NCBI GenBank assembly: GCA_025924315.1
Contig: JAICIO010000041.1
Location: forward strand, 1 to 45,145
Source of the DNA: Phycisphaerae bacterium
Lineage (GTDB): Bacteria > Planctomycetota > Phycisphaerae > Tepidisphaerales > Tepidisphaeraceae
Length of the DNA: 45,145 nucleotides
Direction of reading: 5' to 3'
A program made the translations under genes and the position numbers. The notes below the pieces were generated by a model. It saw nothing but the letters and a program-made list of their open reading frames with translations, ran no database searches and had not been told where the DNA came from. The first letter of the stretch is position 1, and each line of letters opens with the position of its first letter. This document shows, piece after piece, positions 16,018 to 23,829 of this stretch.

Positions 16018-16482
16018 CTACGGTTGCTTGCGAGCCTGCCTACGCTTGATCGCCAGCTCCTGCAGACGATCAAGATTCTCTTCAAACCGCCGATCCCAGT
16101 CGGGGCGATTCCACAACTCCAAATGGTCCTTCGCACCGATCAGCGTGATCTCTTTTTCCGTTCCCGTTCGCCGGAGCACTTTGTCCGGGATCAGGATTCG
16201 ACCTTGCTTGTCCGGCTCCACTCTGCTGGCCATCGCAAAGTAAATCTGATTGAAGGCCAACTCATCTTCGTCCGGCGTCAGATCAGATTCCTCTTGCGAA
16301 ACGATTCTTTCGTACGTCTTTTCCGGCCAGAGCCAGGGTTTTCGATTGACTCCAACGACCAGATAAAACGCTTCTCCGTCGCGAGCAGGATCAATGCAAC
16401 GTCTCAGCTCCGCCGGACAAAGCAGTCTTCCTTTATGGTCGATGGAGAGCTCGAACTCTCCGATGAAGATTGCGTGCTGCAC
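16018..16482 (-). CDS. mraZ: Transcriptional regulator MraZ
   Basis: A 154-residue MraZ with two AbrB-like half-domains: GEFELSIDHKGRLLCPAELR near the N-terminus, and SRVEPDKQGRILIPDKVLR then ITLIGAKDHLELWNR in the second half. MraZ forms rings and binds spaced GTGGG-type repeats to control the dcw operon. It starts with GTG (16480-16482) and has only a weak SD. Two GTGGG-like boxes lie 40-54 bases upstream (16522-16536). It marks the start of the mraZ-rsmH-ftsL half of the cluster, which here lies downstream of the ftsW-murG-murC-murB-ddl-ftsQ half. Confidence 0.95.
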   Translation of the reverse strand: MQHAIFIGEFELSIDHKGRLLCPAELRRCIDPARDGEAFYLVVGVNRKPWLWPEKTYERIVSQEESDLTPDEDELAFNQIYFAMASRVEPDKQGRILIPDKVLRRTGTEKEITLIGAKDHLELWNRPDWDRRFEENLDRLQELAIKRRQARKQP

Positions 16483-16521
16483 TGTCTATTAGTTCCGACG
16501 GCGTCCTATCTGGGCATATGT

Positions 16522-16536
16522 ACCACGAATTCCCAC
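16522..16536 (-). promoter_or_regulatory. Putative MraZ operator
   Basis: On the minus strand two boxes, GTGGG (16536-16532) and GTGGT (16526-16522), are spaced by 5 bases. This gives the 10-base period of known MraZ sites. They lie within a weak promoter-like arrangement (TTGAAG, 16 bases, TACATA) ahead of mraZ. The known operator has three or more boxes; only two are clear here. Confidence 0.45.
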
Positions 16537-16648
16537 GCCTTCAAGCCAAAATTTTCCGGACGTAAGACAAATCTTAAAGTCGATGAGGGTGATCAACCGA
16601 AGGGCCAGAATTTACCGCGACTTAGCACGCAGGCACCGAGAAAATCGT

Positions 16649-16657
16649 TGTGGATAA
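16649..16657 (-). promoter_or_regulatory. Perfect DnaA-box 9-mer upstream of mraZ
   Basis: TGTGGATAA on the plus strand is the complement of TTATCCACA, the consensus DnaA box. It lies in the spacer between the upstream membrane-protein gene and mraZ. A single 9-mer can occur by chance in 45 kb, so a regulatory role is only a possibility. Confidence 0.3.
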
Positions 16658-16673
16658 CTCGGTGGAGAAGATG

Positions 16674-17300
16674 TCACGGCGTCCGGGCAGGCCTTCGATG
16701 CGCGAGCAGAACGATAACACCGACAAGCCAAATTGCGAGTGGAATCACGGCGAAAGCCCAGATTTTCCCAGATTGGTCCAGAACGCGCAGCGCCGCGACG
16801 ATCGGGCTCACGTACTGCAACCAGTCATTCGATTCGGGCCGGTATTCGCGTGAGAGATACCAAAGCACCGTCGCGAAGACGGTTAGCCCGCTCGCCACGC
16901 ATAGCCCGATCACTTGCCCGCGCAAACTTTGCAGCGCTTGAGCCCATGTCGCGAGCGCGAGGATCACGAGTTCAACGTACGCGACCGCGGGCAGAACCGA
17001 GCCGATCGGATACCGCGAGAGCGCATTGGCAACCAAGAGCATGGCAGGCGCGGTGACCAGAACCGCAAGCGCGGAGTAAATCGTTTGCAGCAGGAGGGGA
17101 AACGCGAGCGACGCAACAAGCAGTTGGAGAACGAGCAGTTCCTCGACCGCCATTCGTTCGGCTGGCTCAAAGAAGTGCGCCGAAAGCGGAAACCGTCCCG
17201 CGGCGAGCGCCAGCGTCGCAACCTGCGCGATCATCCAAAACGCAAGCAGTCGAACGGAGTAGGTTGGCGAGGCGAGATCGCGCGAGATCATCGCGTGCAA
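16674..17300 (-). CDS. Hypothetical polytopic membrane protein
   Basis: A 208-residue protein with about six hydrophobic segments, for example LLAFWMIAQVATLALAAG and ALAVLVTAPAMLLVANAL, and a last helix IWAFAVIPLAIWLVGVIVLL before a basic tail. I recognise no family. It lies between ftsQ (gap 10 bases) and mraZ on the same strand, so it is probably co-transcribed with ftsQ. Its function is unknown. Confidence 0.7.
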   Translation of the reverse strand: MHAMISRDLASPTYSVRLLAFWMIAQVATLALAAGRFPLSAHFFEPAERMAVEELLVLQLLVASLAFPLLLQTIYSALAVLVTAPAMLLVANALSRYPIGSVLPAVAYVELVILALATWAQALQSLRGQVIGLCVASGLTVFATVLWYLSREYRPESNDWLQYVSPIVAALRVLDQSGKIWAFAVIPLAIWLVGVIVLLAHRRPARTP

Positions 17301-17310
17301 TCATACCGCA

Positions 17311-18258
17311 CTAGCGCGAGCCATCTGCATGCGCGGGACCGGGGACGACCGGCTTGGTGATCCAGTCGAAGCGGATATCGATCCACGGCTGCTTCGCGTC
17401 GATGCGGCCGTACTGCTTATAGATATCCTGCAGGCGGCTGAGCTTCACGGCGGGTGGGATTTCCAGGAAGTACTTCATGTTGAGCGGCTCACCCCAGCGG
17501 ATCACGGTGTCGTACTTCGTCACCAGCGTGATCTGCGGATCCTTCATGTCATTTCGGCCAGCGAAGTTCGACACGTCGACCTTGACGATTTCCTCTGCCC
17601 ACGGCTGACCGTAGAGCTGCTTCACCATGTCGATGGCCGCGGCGAGATCCTCTCCCGGCCACTTGTGACCCGCTTCCACCGGCGGTTTGCTGATGCCTTC
17701 GATCACGCGGATGTTAATCTTCTTGTCCTGCCCGACGACGATGTCTTTCACGTGGTTGGCGGTGAACTGCTCGGGCAGGCGCACGCCGTCGCCGTCGATG
17801 AGCCAGAAGTATTCGCCCCAGTGGATCAGCGCGATGGGCGCACGGTAATCGCAATCAATCTCGATGGTGTCGCCCGGCGCCTGGCCATACACGCGGCGGA
17901 CCTGCTTCACTTCCTTGATCCACGGATTGGCCTTGAGAATCTTCACGCGATCCGCGAGGAGTTGCTCATCAAAGGCGGAATACGTCCCCGCGGGCTTGAC
18001 GGAACGAATGATCTGCTCGGCCAGCAGATCGGTCATCCACACCGGTCGATTGGTGAGCACGATCGTCGGCGGCTCGGTCGAGAATGCGACGCGCTTGTCG
18101 ACGTAATCGCGCGTGAAATGAAACGCCGTCGCGATCGCGCCGAGGAAAATGATCACGCAAAGTGCATGGATCATGATCCGCCGGCGGCGCTTGGCGACTT
18201 CCGGATCGACGGGTTTCTTGACGGGAATCGGCTTGGTTTTCTGCTTTGCTTTGGACAT
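17311..18258 (-). CDS. ftsQ: Divisome protein FtsQ/DivIB-like
   Basis: FtsQ links the cytoplasmic and periplasmic parts of the divisome and regulates FtsWI through FtsLB. The ATG start at 18258 gives 315 residues; an in-frame GTG at 18276 would add six. A basic N-terminus (KRRRRIMIH) precedes a membrane helix at about 32-52. A POTRA-like domain follows, with NPWIKEVKQVRRVYG and then the beta domain (YFWLIDGDGVRLPEQ). Sequence similarity in this family is weak, but topology, the PWI..V..V.R signature and location after ddl are all as expected. Confidence 0.85.
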   Translation of the reverse strand: MSKAKQKTKPIPVKKPVDPEVAKRRRRIMIHALCVIIFLGAIATAFHFTRDYVDKRVAFSTEPPTIVLTNRPVWMTDLLAEQIIRSVKPAGTYSAFDEQLLADRVKILKANPWIKEVKQVRRVYGQAPGDTIEIDCDYRAPIALIHWGEYFWLIDGDGVRLPEQFTANHVKDIVVGQDKKINIRVIEGISKPPVEAGHKWPGEDLAAAIDMVKQLYGQPWAEEIVKVDVSNFAGRNDMKDPQITLVTKYDTVIRWGEPLNMKYFLEIPPAVKLSRLQDIYKQYGRIDAKQPWIDIRFDWITKPVVPGPAHADGSR

Positions 18259-18357
18259 AGGCGCAGGGTCCGCCACGAGGGCGGAGGGTCTCCACTAACC
18301 TTTATCGGACGGATCCGGCGTGCGACTGGAAGTTTTCTTCGGCTACACGAAAACGGC

Positions 18358-19257
18358 TCACGCAGCGCCGCGCTTGTGGGCGCGCTTTACGAGTCGATCG
18401 ACGAGCGCGTTGAACGGGATCCCCCCGTGCGCCGCCGCTTCGGGAAGGAGGCTTTTCGGCGTGAAACCCGGGAGTGTGTTGATCTCGAGCAAATACGGGC
18501 GGTGCGTCTTCTCGTCGATCATGATGTCGATGCGAGCCAGATCACGCGCACCGAGGATGTTGTTGGCTCGCTCCGCGAGATCCTGGCATTGTTTCACAAC
18601 CGCCGGCGGAAGGCCGGTGTCGAAGCGGTGCTCGGTCTCGGCGGACTTGTATTTCGCCTCATAGTCGAAGAACTCCGCTTTCGGCACGATGCGAATCGGC
18701 GCGAGCGCCTTCTCTTCGAGGATGCCGACCGTCAGCTCAGGGCCTTTGATGTAATGCTCGACGAGCGCTTCACCGTGCTTTTCAACGACAACCTGGATCT
18801 TCTCCGCGAGATCGGCTGCGTTTTTGCAGATATAGACGTCGATGCTGCTGCCGCTGCCGAACGCCTTCACCACCGCCGGCGCCTGCATGCCCGCGGAGTT
18901 GATGTTCTGACGATTCACGATGATGTACTGCGGCGTTGGCAGGCCTGCCGCCTCCCACACGCGTTTCGTCTCGACCTTGTTGATCCCGATGCGCGATGCC
19001 TTCGATCCGCTACCGACGAAGGGCAGGTTGCGCGCTTCCAGAATCTCCTGCAGCTCACCACTCTCGCCAAACTGCCCGTGCAGCACAGGAAAGATCACGT
19101 CGGCGGGACGGTCGAGGCCCTTTAAGTCGGAAGGGGAAATGTCACTCGGGAAAACGTCGTGACCCGACGCCCGCAGTCCGTCGATCACTGCCTTCCCGCT
19201 CACAAGGCTCACTTCACGTTCGGCGCTGGGGCCGCCATACAAAACCGTAACCTTCAT
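18358..19257 (-). CDS. ddl: D-alanine--D-alanine ligase
   Basis: It joins two D-Ala with ATP for the peptidoglycan stem peptide. ATG 19257 gives 299 residues, the normal size. Motifs: VLYGGPSAEREVSLVSG, HGQFGESGELQEILE, VGSGSKASRIGINK, and the ATP-grasp active site LEINTLPGFTPKSLLPEAA. The ATG overlaps the TGA of the upstream methyltransferase gene (ATGA at 19254-19257), which points to translational coupling. A longer frame to 19356 reads into that gene and is not used. Confidence 0.96.
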   Translation of the reverse strand: MKVTVLYGGPSAEREVSLVSGKAVIDGLRASGHDVFPSDISPSDLKGLDRPADVIFPVLHGQFGESGELQEILEARNLPFVGSGSKASRIGINKVETKRVWEAAGLPTPQYIIVNRQNINSAGMQAPAVVKAFGSGSSIDVYICKNAADLAEKIQVVVEKHGEALVEHYIKGPELTVGILEEKALAPIRIVPKAEFFDYEAKYKSAETEHRFDTGLPPAVVKQCQDLAERANNILGARDLARIDIMIDEKTHRPYLLEINTLPGFTPKSLLPEAAAHGGIPFNALVDRLVKRAHKRGAA

Positions 19258-20066
19258 CGGGGCTCCTGCGCCTTCTTCTTTGGTCGAAAGATCCACCACT
19301 CCTGCACGATCAGCCGGTCTTCGCGCGCGTTGTCCAAGTACCACCGTGTGAGCCATCCGCCGGGGAAGGGCAGATCTTTCGCGGTGCGCTCGCGCTGCGG
19401 GATCACTTCAATGTCATGCGTTTCCTTGAACCGCTCGCGAATCGCAGCCGTGCTGCCCGGCCGCAGGCCTTCGTGTGTTTCCATGAAAATGTAAGTCTGC
19501 CGCAGCTTCGGAATCGCGACCGGATCGAGCAGATCCATCTCCGCGCCCTCGACGTCGATGAAGACGAGGCAGTGCGCAGGATCGTCGCCGATCGCTTCGC
19601 CCAGATCCGCGAGCGTGCAGGCGCCGTGCGTGGTCACGCGCGACCCGACTCCATTCATCTCTGCAAGGTGATGAATCATCGGCAACTTTTCGGTGAGCAT
19701 CTCAAACGAGACGACCTGTGCTTGGGGACATTTCAGCGCCAGGCCGATCGAGCAGTAGCCTTCGGCGGCGCCGACGTTCACGACGCGGGTGAACTTCACT
19801 TCCTGCGTCAGCCGCGGGATCACATCGGCAAGCTCGATCTCGTAAAGCCCGAGCAAGCGGTGATACCACGAATCGCCGGTCTCGGTGGGAAAATATCGCA
19901 TGCCTTTGAACGCGCCGCCCATGATGTGCCCGCCGTTGCTTCGCTGGACAACGCGGTTGAAAGCGATGTTGCGGGGTCGCAGGCGCGACGGCACGAGGGT
20001 TTGGTAGATGCTGACGGCCGCTCGACGCCAGCCGCGGGTGGAAGGGGGAATCGATGAGGTTGCCAT
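19254..20066 (-). CDS. FkbM-type SAM-dependent methyltransferase
   Basis: ATG 20066 (MATSSIPPS) gives 270 residues and leaves a 32-base gap to murB. The SAM fold shows VVNVGAAEGYCSIGLAL (motif I), VVSFEMLTEKL, and LVFIDVEGAEMDLLDP, which is the FkbM signature. Such enzymes usually O-methylate sugars of surface glycans or natural products. The gene is an insertion relative to the standard murB-ddl order, and its overlap with ddl suggests a linked envelope role. The substrate is unknown. Confidence 0.82.
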   Translation of the reverse strand: MATSSIPPSTRGWRRAAVSIYQTLVPSRLRPRNIAFNRVVQRSNGGHIMGGAFKGMRYFPTETGDSWYHRLLGLYEIELADVIPRLTQEVKFTRVVNVGAAEGYCSIGLALKCPQAQVVSFEMLTEKLPMIHHLAEMNGVGSRVTTHGACTLADLGEAIGDDPAHCLVFIDVEGAEMDLLDPVAIPKLRQTYIFMETHEGLRPGSTAAIRERFKETHDIEVIPQRERTAKDLPFPGGWLTRWYLDNAREDRLIVQEWWIFRPKKKAQEPR

Positions 20067-20098
20067 GCGCGTGCTCGACGGCCGGACCGGAACAGAAG

Positions 20099-20995
20099 CT
20101 ACGGCCAGATTTGGACTTCGCTCTCCAGGTGAATCTCGTTTTTCTCGAACACCTTCTCGCGGATGATTTTGACGAGCTTCATCACGTCGCTCGCGCTGCA
20201 ACCCGGATGCGCGACGATGAAGTTCGCGTGCTTTTCGCTCACTTCCGCTCCGCCGACTTTGAAGCCTTTCAGCCCGGCTTGATCGATCAACGCGCCGGCG
20301 CTCAGCCCTCGCGGATTCTTGAAAATGCATCCGCAGTTCTTGGTGTTCAGCGGTTGCGTGTTCCGCTTGTACATCCAGATTTCCTTCGTGCGCTTCATGA
20401 TGCGATCGGGATCGTCTTCTTCAAGTTCGATCGTCGCGCCGAGGATAAAACGGGCGGCGATGTTCGTGCTGCGGTATTCGAAGACGAGATCGTCCTTCGT
20501 GCGTTCAAAGAGGGTGCCGTCGTCCGCCATCACATGCACCTTTTGCACGACCGCGCCGAAGTCGCCGAACTTTCCGCCGGCGTTCATGCGAATGCCGCCG
20601 CCGACCGTGCCGGGAATGCCCGCGAGGCATTCGATCCCCGCGAGACCTTGCCGCACCGTGCGCACGATCAGTTTCTGCATATCGACGCCCGCGCCCATTT
20701 CGACCGACGTCTTGTCGAACTTCACGCGGCGCCAGAATTCGTGGTCGAGGCGGAAAACCGCGCCGTTCACACCTTCATCCGACACGAGCAGATTTGCGCC
20801 GAGGCCCAGCACGTAGACTGGGATGTTGTTCTCGAGACAGCGTTTCGAGGCTTCCTGAAGCTCTTCGACGTTGCGAGGGCGAATGAACCAGCGCGCGGGC
20901 CCGCCGATCTTGTACCACGTGAACGGCTTGAGCGCCACGTTCTCTTCGACGGCCTCGCTGAGCCCGGAAAATGGATTCGCCATCTTCATGATCAT
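20099..20995 (-). CDS. murB: UDP-N-acetylenolpyruvoylglucosamine reductase
   Basis: The FAD/NADPH enzyme that makes UDP-MurNAc. It has 298 residues, consistent with the shorter type II form. FAD-binding motifs: TWYKIGGPARWFIRP, GLGANLLVSDEG and GIPGTVGGGIRMNAGG. The catalytic loop reads NCGCIFKNP, so the proton-donating residue is Cys where E. coli has Ser. The final Glu is in NEIHLESEVQIW. In-frame ATGs at 20989 and 20983 are possible starts. It is followed by the FkbM gene and preceded by a nested palindrome. Confidence 0.95.
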   Translation of the reverse strand: MIMKMANPFSGLSEAVEENVALKPFTWYKIGGPARWFIRPRNVEELQEASKRCLENNIPVYVLGLGANLLVSDEGVNGAVFRLDHEFWRRVKFDKTSVEMGAGVDMQKLIVRTVRQGLAGIECLAGIPGTVGGGIRMNAGGKFGDFGAVVQKVHVMADDGTLFERTKDDLVFEYRSTNIAARFILGATIELEEDDPDRIMKRTKEIWMYKRNTQPLNTKNCGCIFKNPRGLSAGALIDQAGLKGFKVGGAEVSEKHANFIVAHPGCSASDVMKLVKIIREKVFEKNEIHLESEVQIWP

Positions 20996-21016
20996 CGATC
21001 GTTCCCCAAGCTATTT

Positions 21017-21160
21017 AACCGCAGAATAGATGCCGATGCACACGGATCAATTGCCCACGAATCTCACGAATTTTCACGAATGAATTCCGGATTCGTGTCG
21101 ATTCGTGTGATTCGTGGGAAACAATTCTTTATCTGCATTCATCTGCGTATATCTGCGGTT
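21017..21160. repeat. Nested palindromes: CACGAAT element inside an AACCGCAGAT element
   Basis: The outer arms are 21017-21040 (AACCGCAGAATAGATGCCGA...) and 21134-21160 (ending ATCTGCGGTT). Between them lies a second palindrome of the CACGAAT-word family, arms about 21054-21085 and 21091-21118. The outer right arm ends at the base before the murC stop codon. The arrangement looks like one element inserted in the loop of another. Confidence 0.82.
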
Positions 21161-22591
21161 TCACTTTCCGTTGACCAGATCGCGGCCGATTTCCCAGACG
21201 TTGCCGGCGCCCATTGTGACGACGAGGTCGCCGCCTTTGAGGTTCGCGCGAAGGTAATCCAGGATCGCATCGAACTGCGGCAGATGCTGCGCCTGCTGGC
21301 CGCACTCGACAATTCGCTGAACGAGATCGCGGCTGCTGACGCGCTGTTTTTCCGATTCGCTGTCGCGGACGAAGTAGATGTCCGGCACGAGCGTTTCGTC
21401 GGCGGCGGTGAAACTCTTCGCGAAGTCCTCCAGCAGAAATCGCGTTCGGCTGTGCTGGTGCGGCTGAAAGACGCAGAACAATCGCTTCGGTTGATAGCGT
21501 TCCCGCAGGGCGCCGAGCGTTGCGCGGATTTCGGTCGGATGATGGCCGTAATCGTCGACGACTTTTGCGCCGTTGAACTCGCCTACTTCCATCATCCGGC
21601 GATCGACGCCGCGAAATTCCGCGATCGCGTCGGCGGCCTTCTGGCCGTCGATTCCATACGCAACGCAAGCCGCGATCGCCATCGTGGCGTTGATCAGGTT
21701 GTGTCGGCCGGGGATTCCGGGCTTGATTGTGCAGGCGTGCTCGCCGTTGTATTTGATCTCGCCGGTGTGAGAGCCGTTCACAATCTCACCAGGTGTGATG
21801 CTCCACGTGAAGCCTTCGCCAATGCCGACCAACTCGATCGGCATCTTCGCGCCGCTCACCGCCCACGCGACGTTGCGATCGTTGCCCAGCGTGATGATCT
21901 TTCCCTCCGGGGGAACGATCGACACGAAATGCCGGAACGACGCGATGATGTCGTCCAGGTTCTTGTAGCAGTCGAGATGGTCTTCTTCGATGTTGGTGAT
22001 GATGGCGACGCGCGGGTGCAGGTTGTGGAAGCTGCGGTCGTACTCGCACGCCTCCGCCACGAAGACGTCGCTCTTGCCCGAGCGACTTCCGCCGCCCAGT
22101 TGGGGGACTGTTCCACCCACGACAAAGCTCGGGTCGGCTTCGCACTTGAAGAGCGCCCACGCGATCATCGCGGTGGTGGTCGATTTGCCGTGCGTCCCCG
22201 CGACGGCGATGCCGAACCGCTCCTGCATGATCTGCCCGAGCATCTCCGCGTACTTCAGCGACTGGATCCCGTAGCGCTGGGCCGCGATGAACTCGGGGTT
22301 CGTGTCGGCGACCGCTGCCGTCCGCACGACGAGATCAATCTCACTCGTCAGCAGTTCACCGATCTGATCGCGGGACACTTTCGCGCCGCGTTTCACGAGG
22401 TCGAACGTTTGTGCGTTGGGGTTGACTTCCGAGCCGGTGACGATCGCGCCGGCGTCGAGCAGCATGCGGGCGAGCCCGCTCATTCCGCTTCCGCCGACCC
22501 CAATGAAATGAATGCGTTTGCCGCTGAAACGGCTGACGGGGAGCGATTCCATTCGCAAGTCCGACTCGATAGGCTGCACGTTGCGTCGCAT
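21161..22591 (-). CDS. murC: UDP-N-acetylmuramate--L-alanine ligase
   Basis: It adds L-Ala to UDP-MurNAc. ATG 22591 gives 476 residues; ATG 22552 (MESLPVSRF) would give 463 and is also reasonable, and neither has a clear SD. Domain 1 has IHFIGVGGSGMSGLARML. The ATP site is GTHGKSTTTAMIAWAL. NIEEDHLDCY and GRHNLINATMAI belong to the central domain, and DDYGHHPTEI to the third. A longer frame to 22777 only translates the adjacent GCGAAG-word repeat. It is usually next to murG; here a desaturase and a plus-strand DUF1460 gene lie between. Confidence 0.96.
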   Translation of the reverse strand: MRRNVQPIESDLRMESLPVSRFSGKRIHFIGVGGSGMSGLARMLLDAGAIVTGSEVNPNAQTFDLVKRGAKVSRDQIGELLTSEIDLVVRTAAVADTNPEFIAAQRYGIQSLKYAEMLGQIMQERFGIAVAGTHGKSTTTAMIAWALFKCEADPSFVVGGTVPQLGGGSRSGKSDVFVAEACEYDRSFHNLHPRVAIITNIEEDHLDCYKNLDDIIASFRHFVSIVPPEGKIITLGNDRNVAWAVSGAKMPIELVGIGEGFTWSITPGEIVNGSHTGEIKYNGEHACTIKPGIPGRHNLINATMAIAACVAYGIDGQKAADAIAEFRGVDRRMMEVGEFNGAKVVDDYGHHPTEIRATLGALRERYQPKRLFCVFQPHQHSRTRFLLEDFAKSFTAADETLVPDIYFVRDSESEKQRVSSRDLVQRIVECGQQAQHLPQFDAILDYLRANLKGGDLVVTMGAGNVWEIGRDLVNGK

Positions 22592-22660
22592 GTTACACCG
22601 TTGCGGGGTTGATTCCAACGGGGCACGGGTCCTGATTCCAACGGTTTTTCCGGCCCAGAG

Positions 22661-22774
22661 AGGAAGACAACCGCGAAGGCGCGAAGAGCGCGAAGGAAGC
22701 CGCGAAGAGAGCAATCTGAATTGCTTCGCGTTTGTTCTTCGCGACCTTCGCGCCTTGGCGGTTTCTTCCGTCCT
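22661..22774. repeat. Palindrome, GCGAAG-word family (copy 1)
   Basis: Left arm about 22661-22707 (AGGAAGACAACCGCGAAGGC...) and right arm about 22724-22774 (CTTCGCG ... GGCGGTTTCTTCCGTCCT) pair imperfectly. Both arms are drifting tandem copies of (G)CGAAG. It lies between murC and the divergent DUF1460 gene. A second copy is at 36918-37013. Confidence 0.75.
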
Positions 22775-22839
22775 CACAGTGAATATCGGCTTGTGCGAAT
22801 GGTTCGCGTGATTACTCTGTGTGCGGAGGTTTAAGAATT

Positions 22840-23754
22840 ATGACGACTTCTCGACGAACGTTTCTTCGCGGCGTGGTGGGGTGCTCGTTTGGGTTGCTGA
22901 CGGCGTCGGCGTTTCGCAGCGCGTGGGGCGATTCGATTCCGTCGAACATTCAGCCGTTCAAAGGATCGGAGACGTTCGATCGCATCCTGAAGAAGGCGCT
23001 GGATCAGAAGTGGGAGACGCTTCCGATCGGCCAGTGCATGGGCAAGATCGCCATGGAACTGGAGGGCATTCCCTACGTCGCGTTCACGCTCGAGCTGAGC
23101 AAGGACCAGGAGGTCTGCGCGGTGAATTTCACCGGGCTCGACTGCGTGACGTTCTTCGAAGACACGCTGAACTTCGCCCGCATGTTGAAGAAAGGGGGGC
23201 GCACGCCGGACGATCTTGTGAAGGAGGTCACCTTCACCCGCTATCGCGGCGGAAAGCTCGGCGATTACACCAGTCGTCTGCATTACACCACCGACTGGTT
23301 CTACGACAACGAAAAGAAGGGCGTCGTGAAGCTGATCGACGACGACCTCCCCGGGGCCGAGGACTTCACGCAGAAGGTCGGCTTCATGAGCGAGAACCCG
23401 AAGTACTATCGCCAGCTCAAGGCCCACCCGGAGATGGTGCCGGTCATCGCGCGGTTCGAGGACCAGATCAATTCCCGGACGATGAAATACATTCCCCTCA
23501 ACAAGCTTGAAGAGGCCCAGTCGCAACTTCAAACCGGCGACATCGTCGGCATCACAACGACCGAAAAGGGCATCGACATCGCCCACACCGGCTTGGTGTT
23601 CGTGGACGATAAGAACGTCCCGCATTTCATGGATGCGAGCTCATCGAAGAGCAAGATGAAGGTGACGCTGGAGAAAGGTCCCATCAGTAAGGACCTGGAT
23701 TACGGCAAGAACACCGGCGCGATGTTCGCGAGACCGCTCGAACCGAATGCATGA
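22840..23754 (+). CDS. Tat-exported DUF1460 protein (NlpC/P60-like amidase fold)
   Basis: The SD GGAGG at 22826-22830 fixes the start at ATG 22840, giving 304 residues. The N-terminus TTSRRTFLRGVVGCSFG is a twin-arginine signal. The mature part matches DUF1460, whose characterised relatives are cell-wall amidase-like cysteine hydrolases: the candidate nucleophile is in TGLDCVTFFEDTLN and the His in DIAHTGLVF. It probably trims peptidoglycan fragments in the periplasm. It is the only plus-strand gene within the murG-to-mraZ stretch, divergent from murC, and looks like an insertion with a related function. Confidence 0.82.
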   Translation: MTTSRRTFLRGVVGCSFGLLTASAFRSAWGDSIPSNIQPFKGSETFDRILKKALDQKWETLPIGQCMGKIAMELEGIPYVAFTLELSKDQEVCAVNFTGLDCVTFFEDTLNFARMLKKGGRTPDDLVKEVTFTRYRGGKLGDYTSRLHYTTDWFYDNEKKGVVKLIDDDLPGAEDFTQKVGFMSENPKYYRQLKAHPEMVPVIARFEDQINSRTMKYIPLNKLEEAQSQLQTGDIVGITTTEKGIDIAHTGLVFVDDKNVPHFMDASSSKSKMKVTLEKGPISKDLDYGKNTGAMFARPLEPNA

Positions 23755-23765
23755 GAGCCATCACT

Positions 23766-23822
23766 GTGACACGGGCTTCCCAGCCCGTGCGGGGTGCGCA
23801 CGGCTTAGAAAAGCCGTGTCAC
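23766..23822. repeat. Double-hairpin palindrome, GTGACACGG family
   Basis: Two hairpins, CACGGGCT/AGCCCGTG and CACGGCTT/AAGCCGTG, sit inside an outer GTGAC (23766-23770) / GTCAC (23818-23822) repeat. It lies between the convergent DUF1460 and desaturase genes and has the same plan as 3688-3754 and 30332-30381. Confidence 0.82.
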
Positions 23823-23829
23823 GGTTGAA

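Noticed and set aside
17329-19125. A 598-codon open frame on the plus strand across ftsQ and ddl
   Set aside because: Antisense shadow of two recognised genes; no signal, start site or motif supports it.
20054-22612. An 852-codon open frame on the plus strand across murB and murC
   Set aside because: It is antisense to two clearly conserved genes and its translation is Arg/His/Asp-rich with no family features. Long antisense frames are common in GC-rich DNA.
22592-22777. Upstream extension of MurC to 22777
   Set aside because: The added Arg/Ser-rich residues come from the GCGAAG-word repeat, and the MurC family does not extend there.
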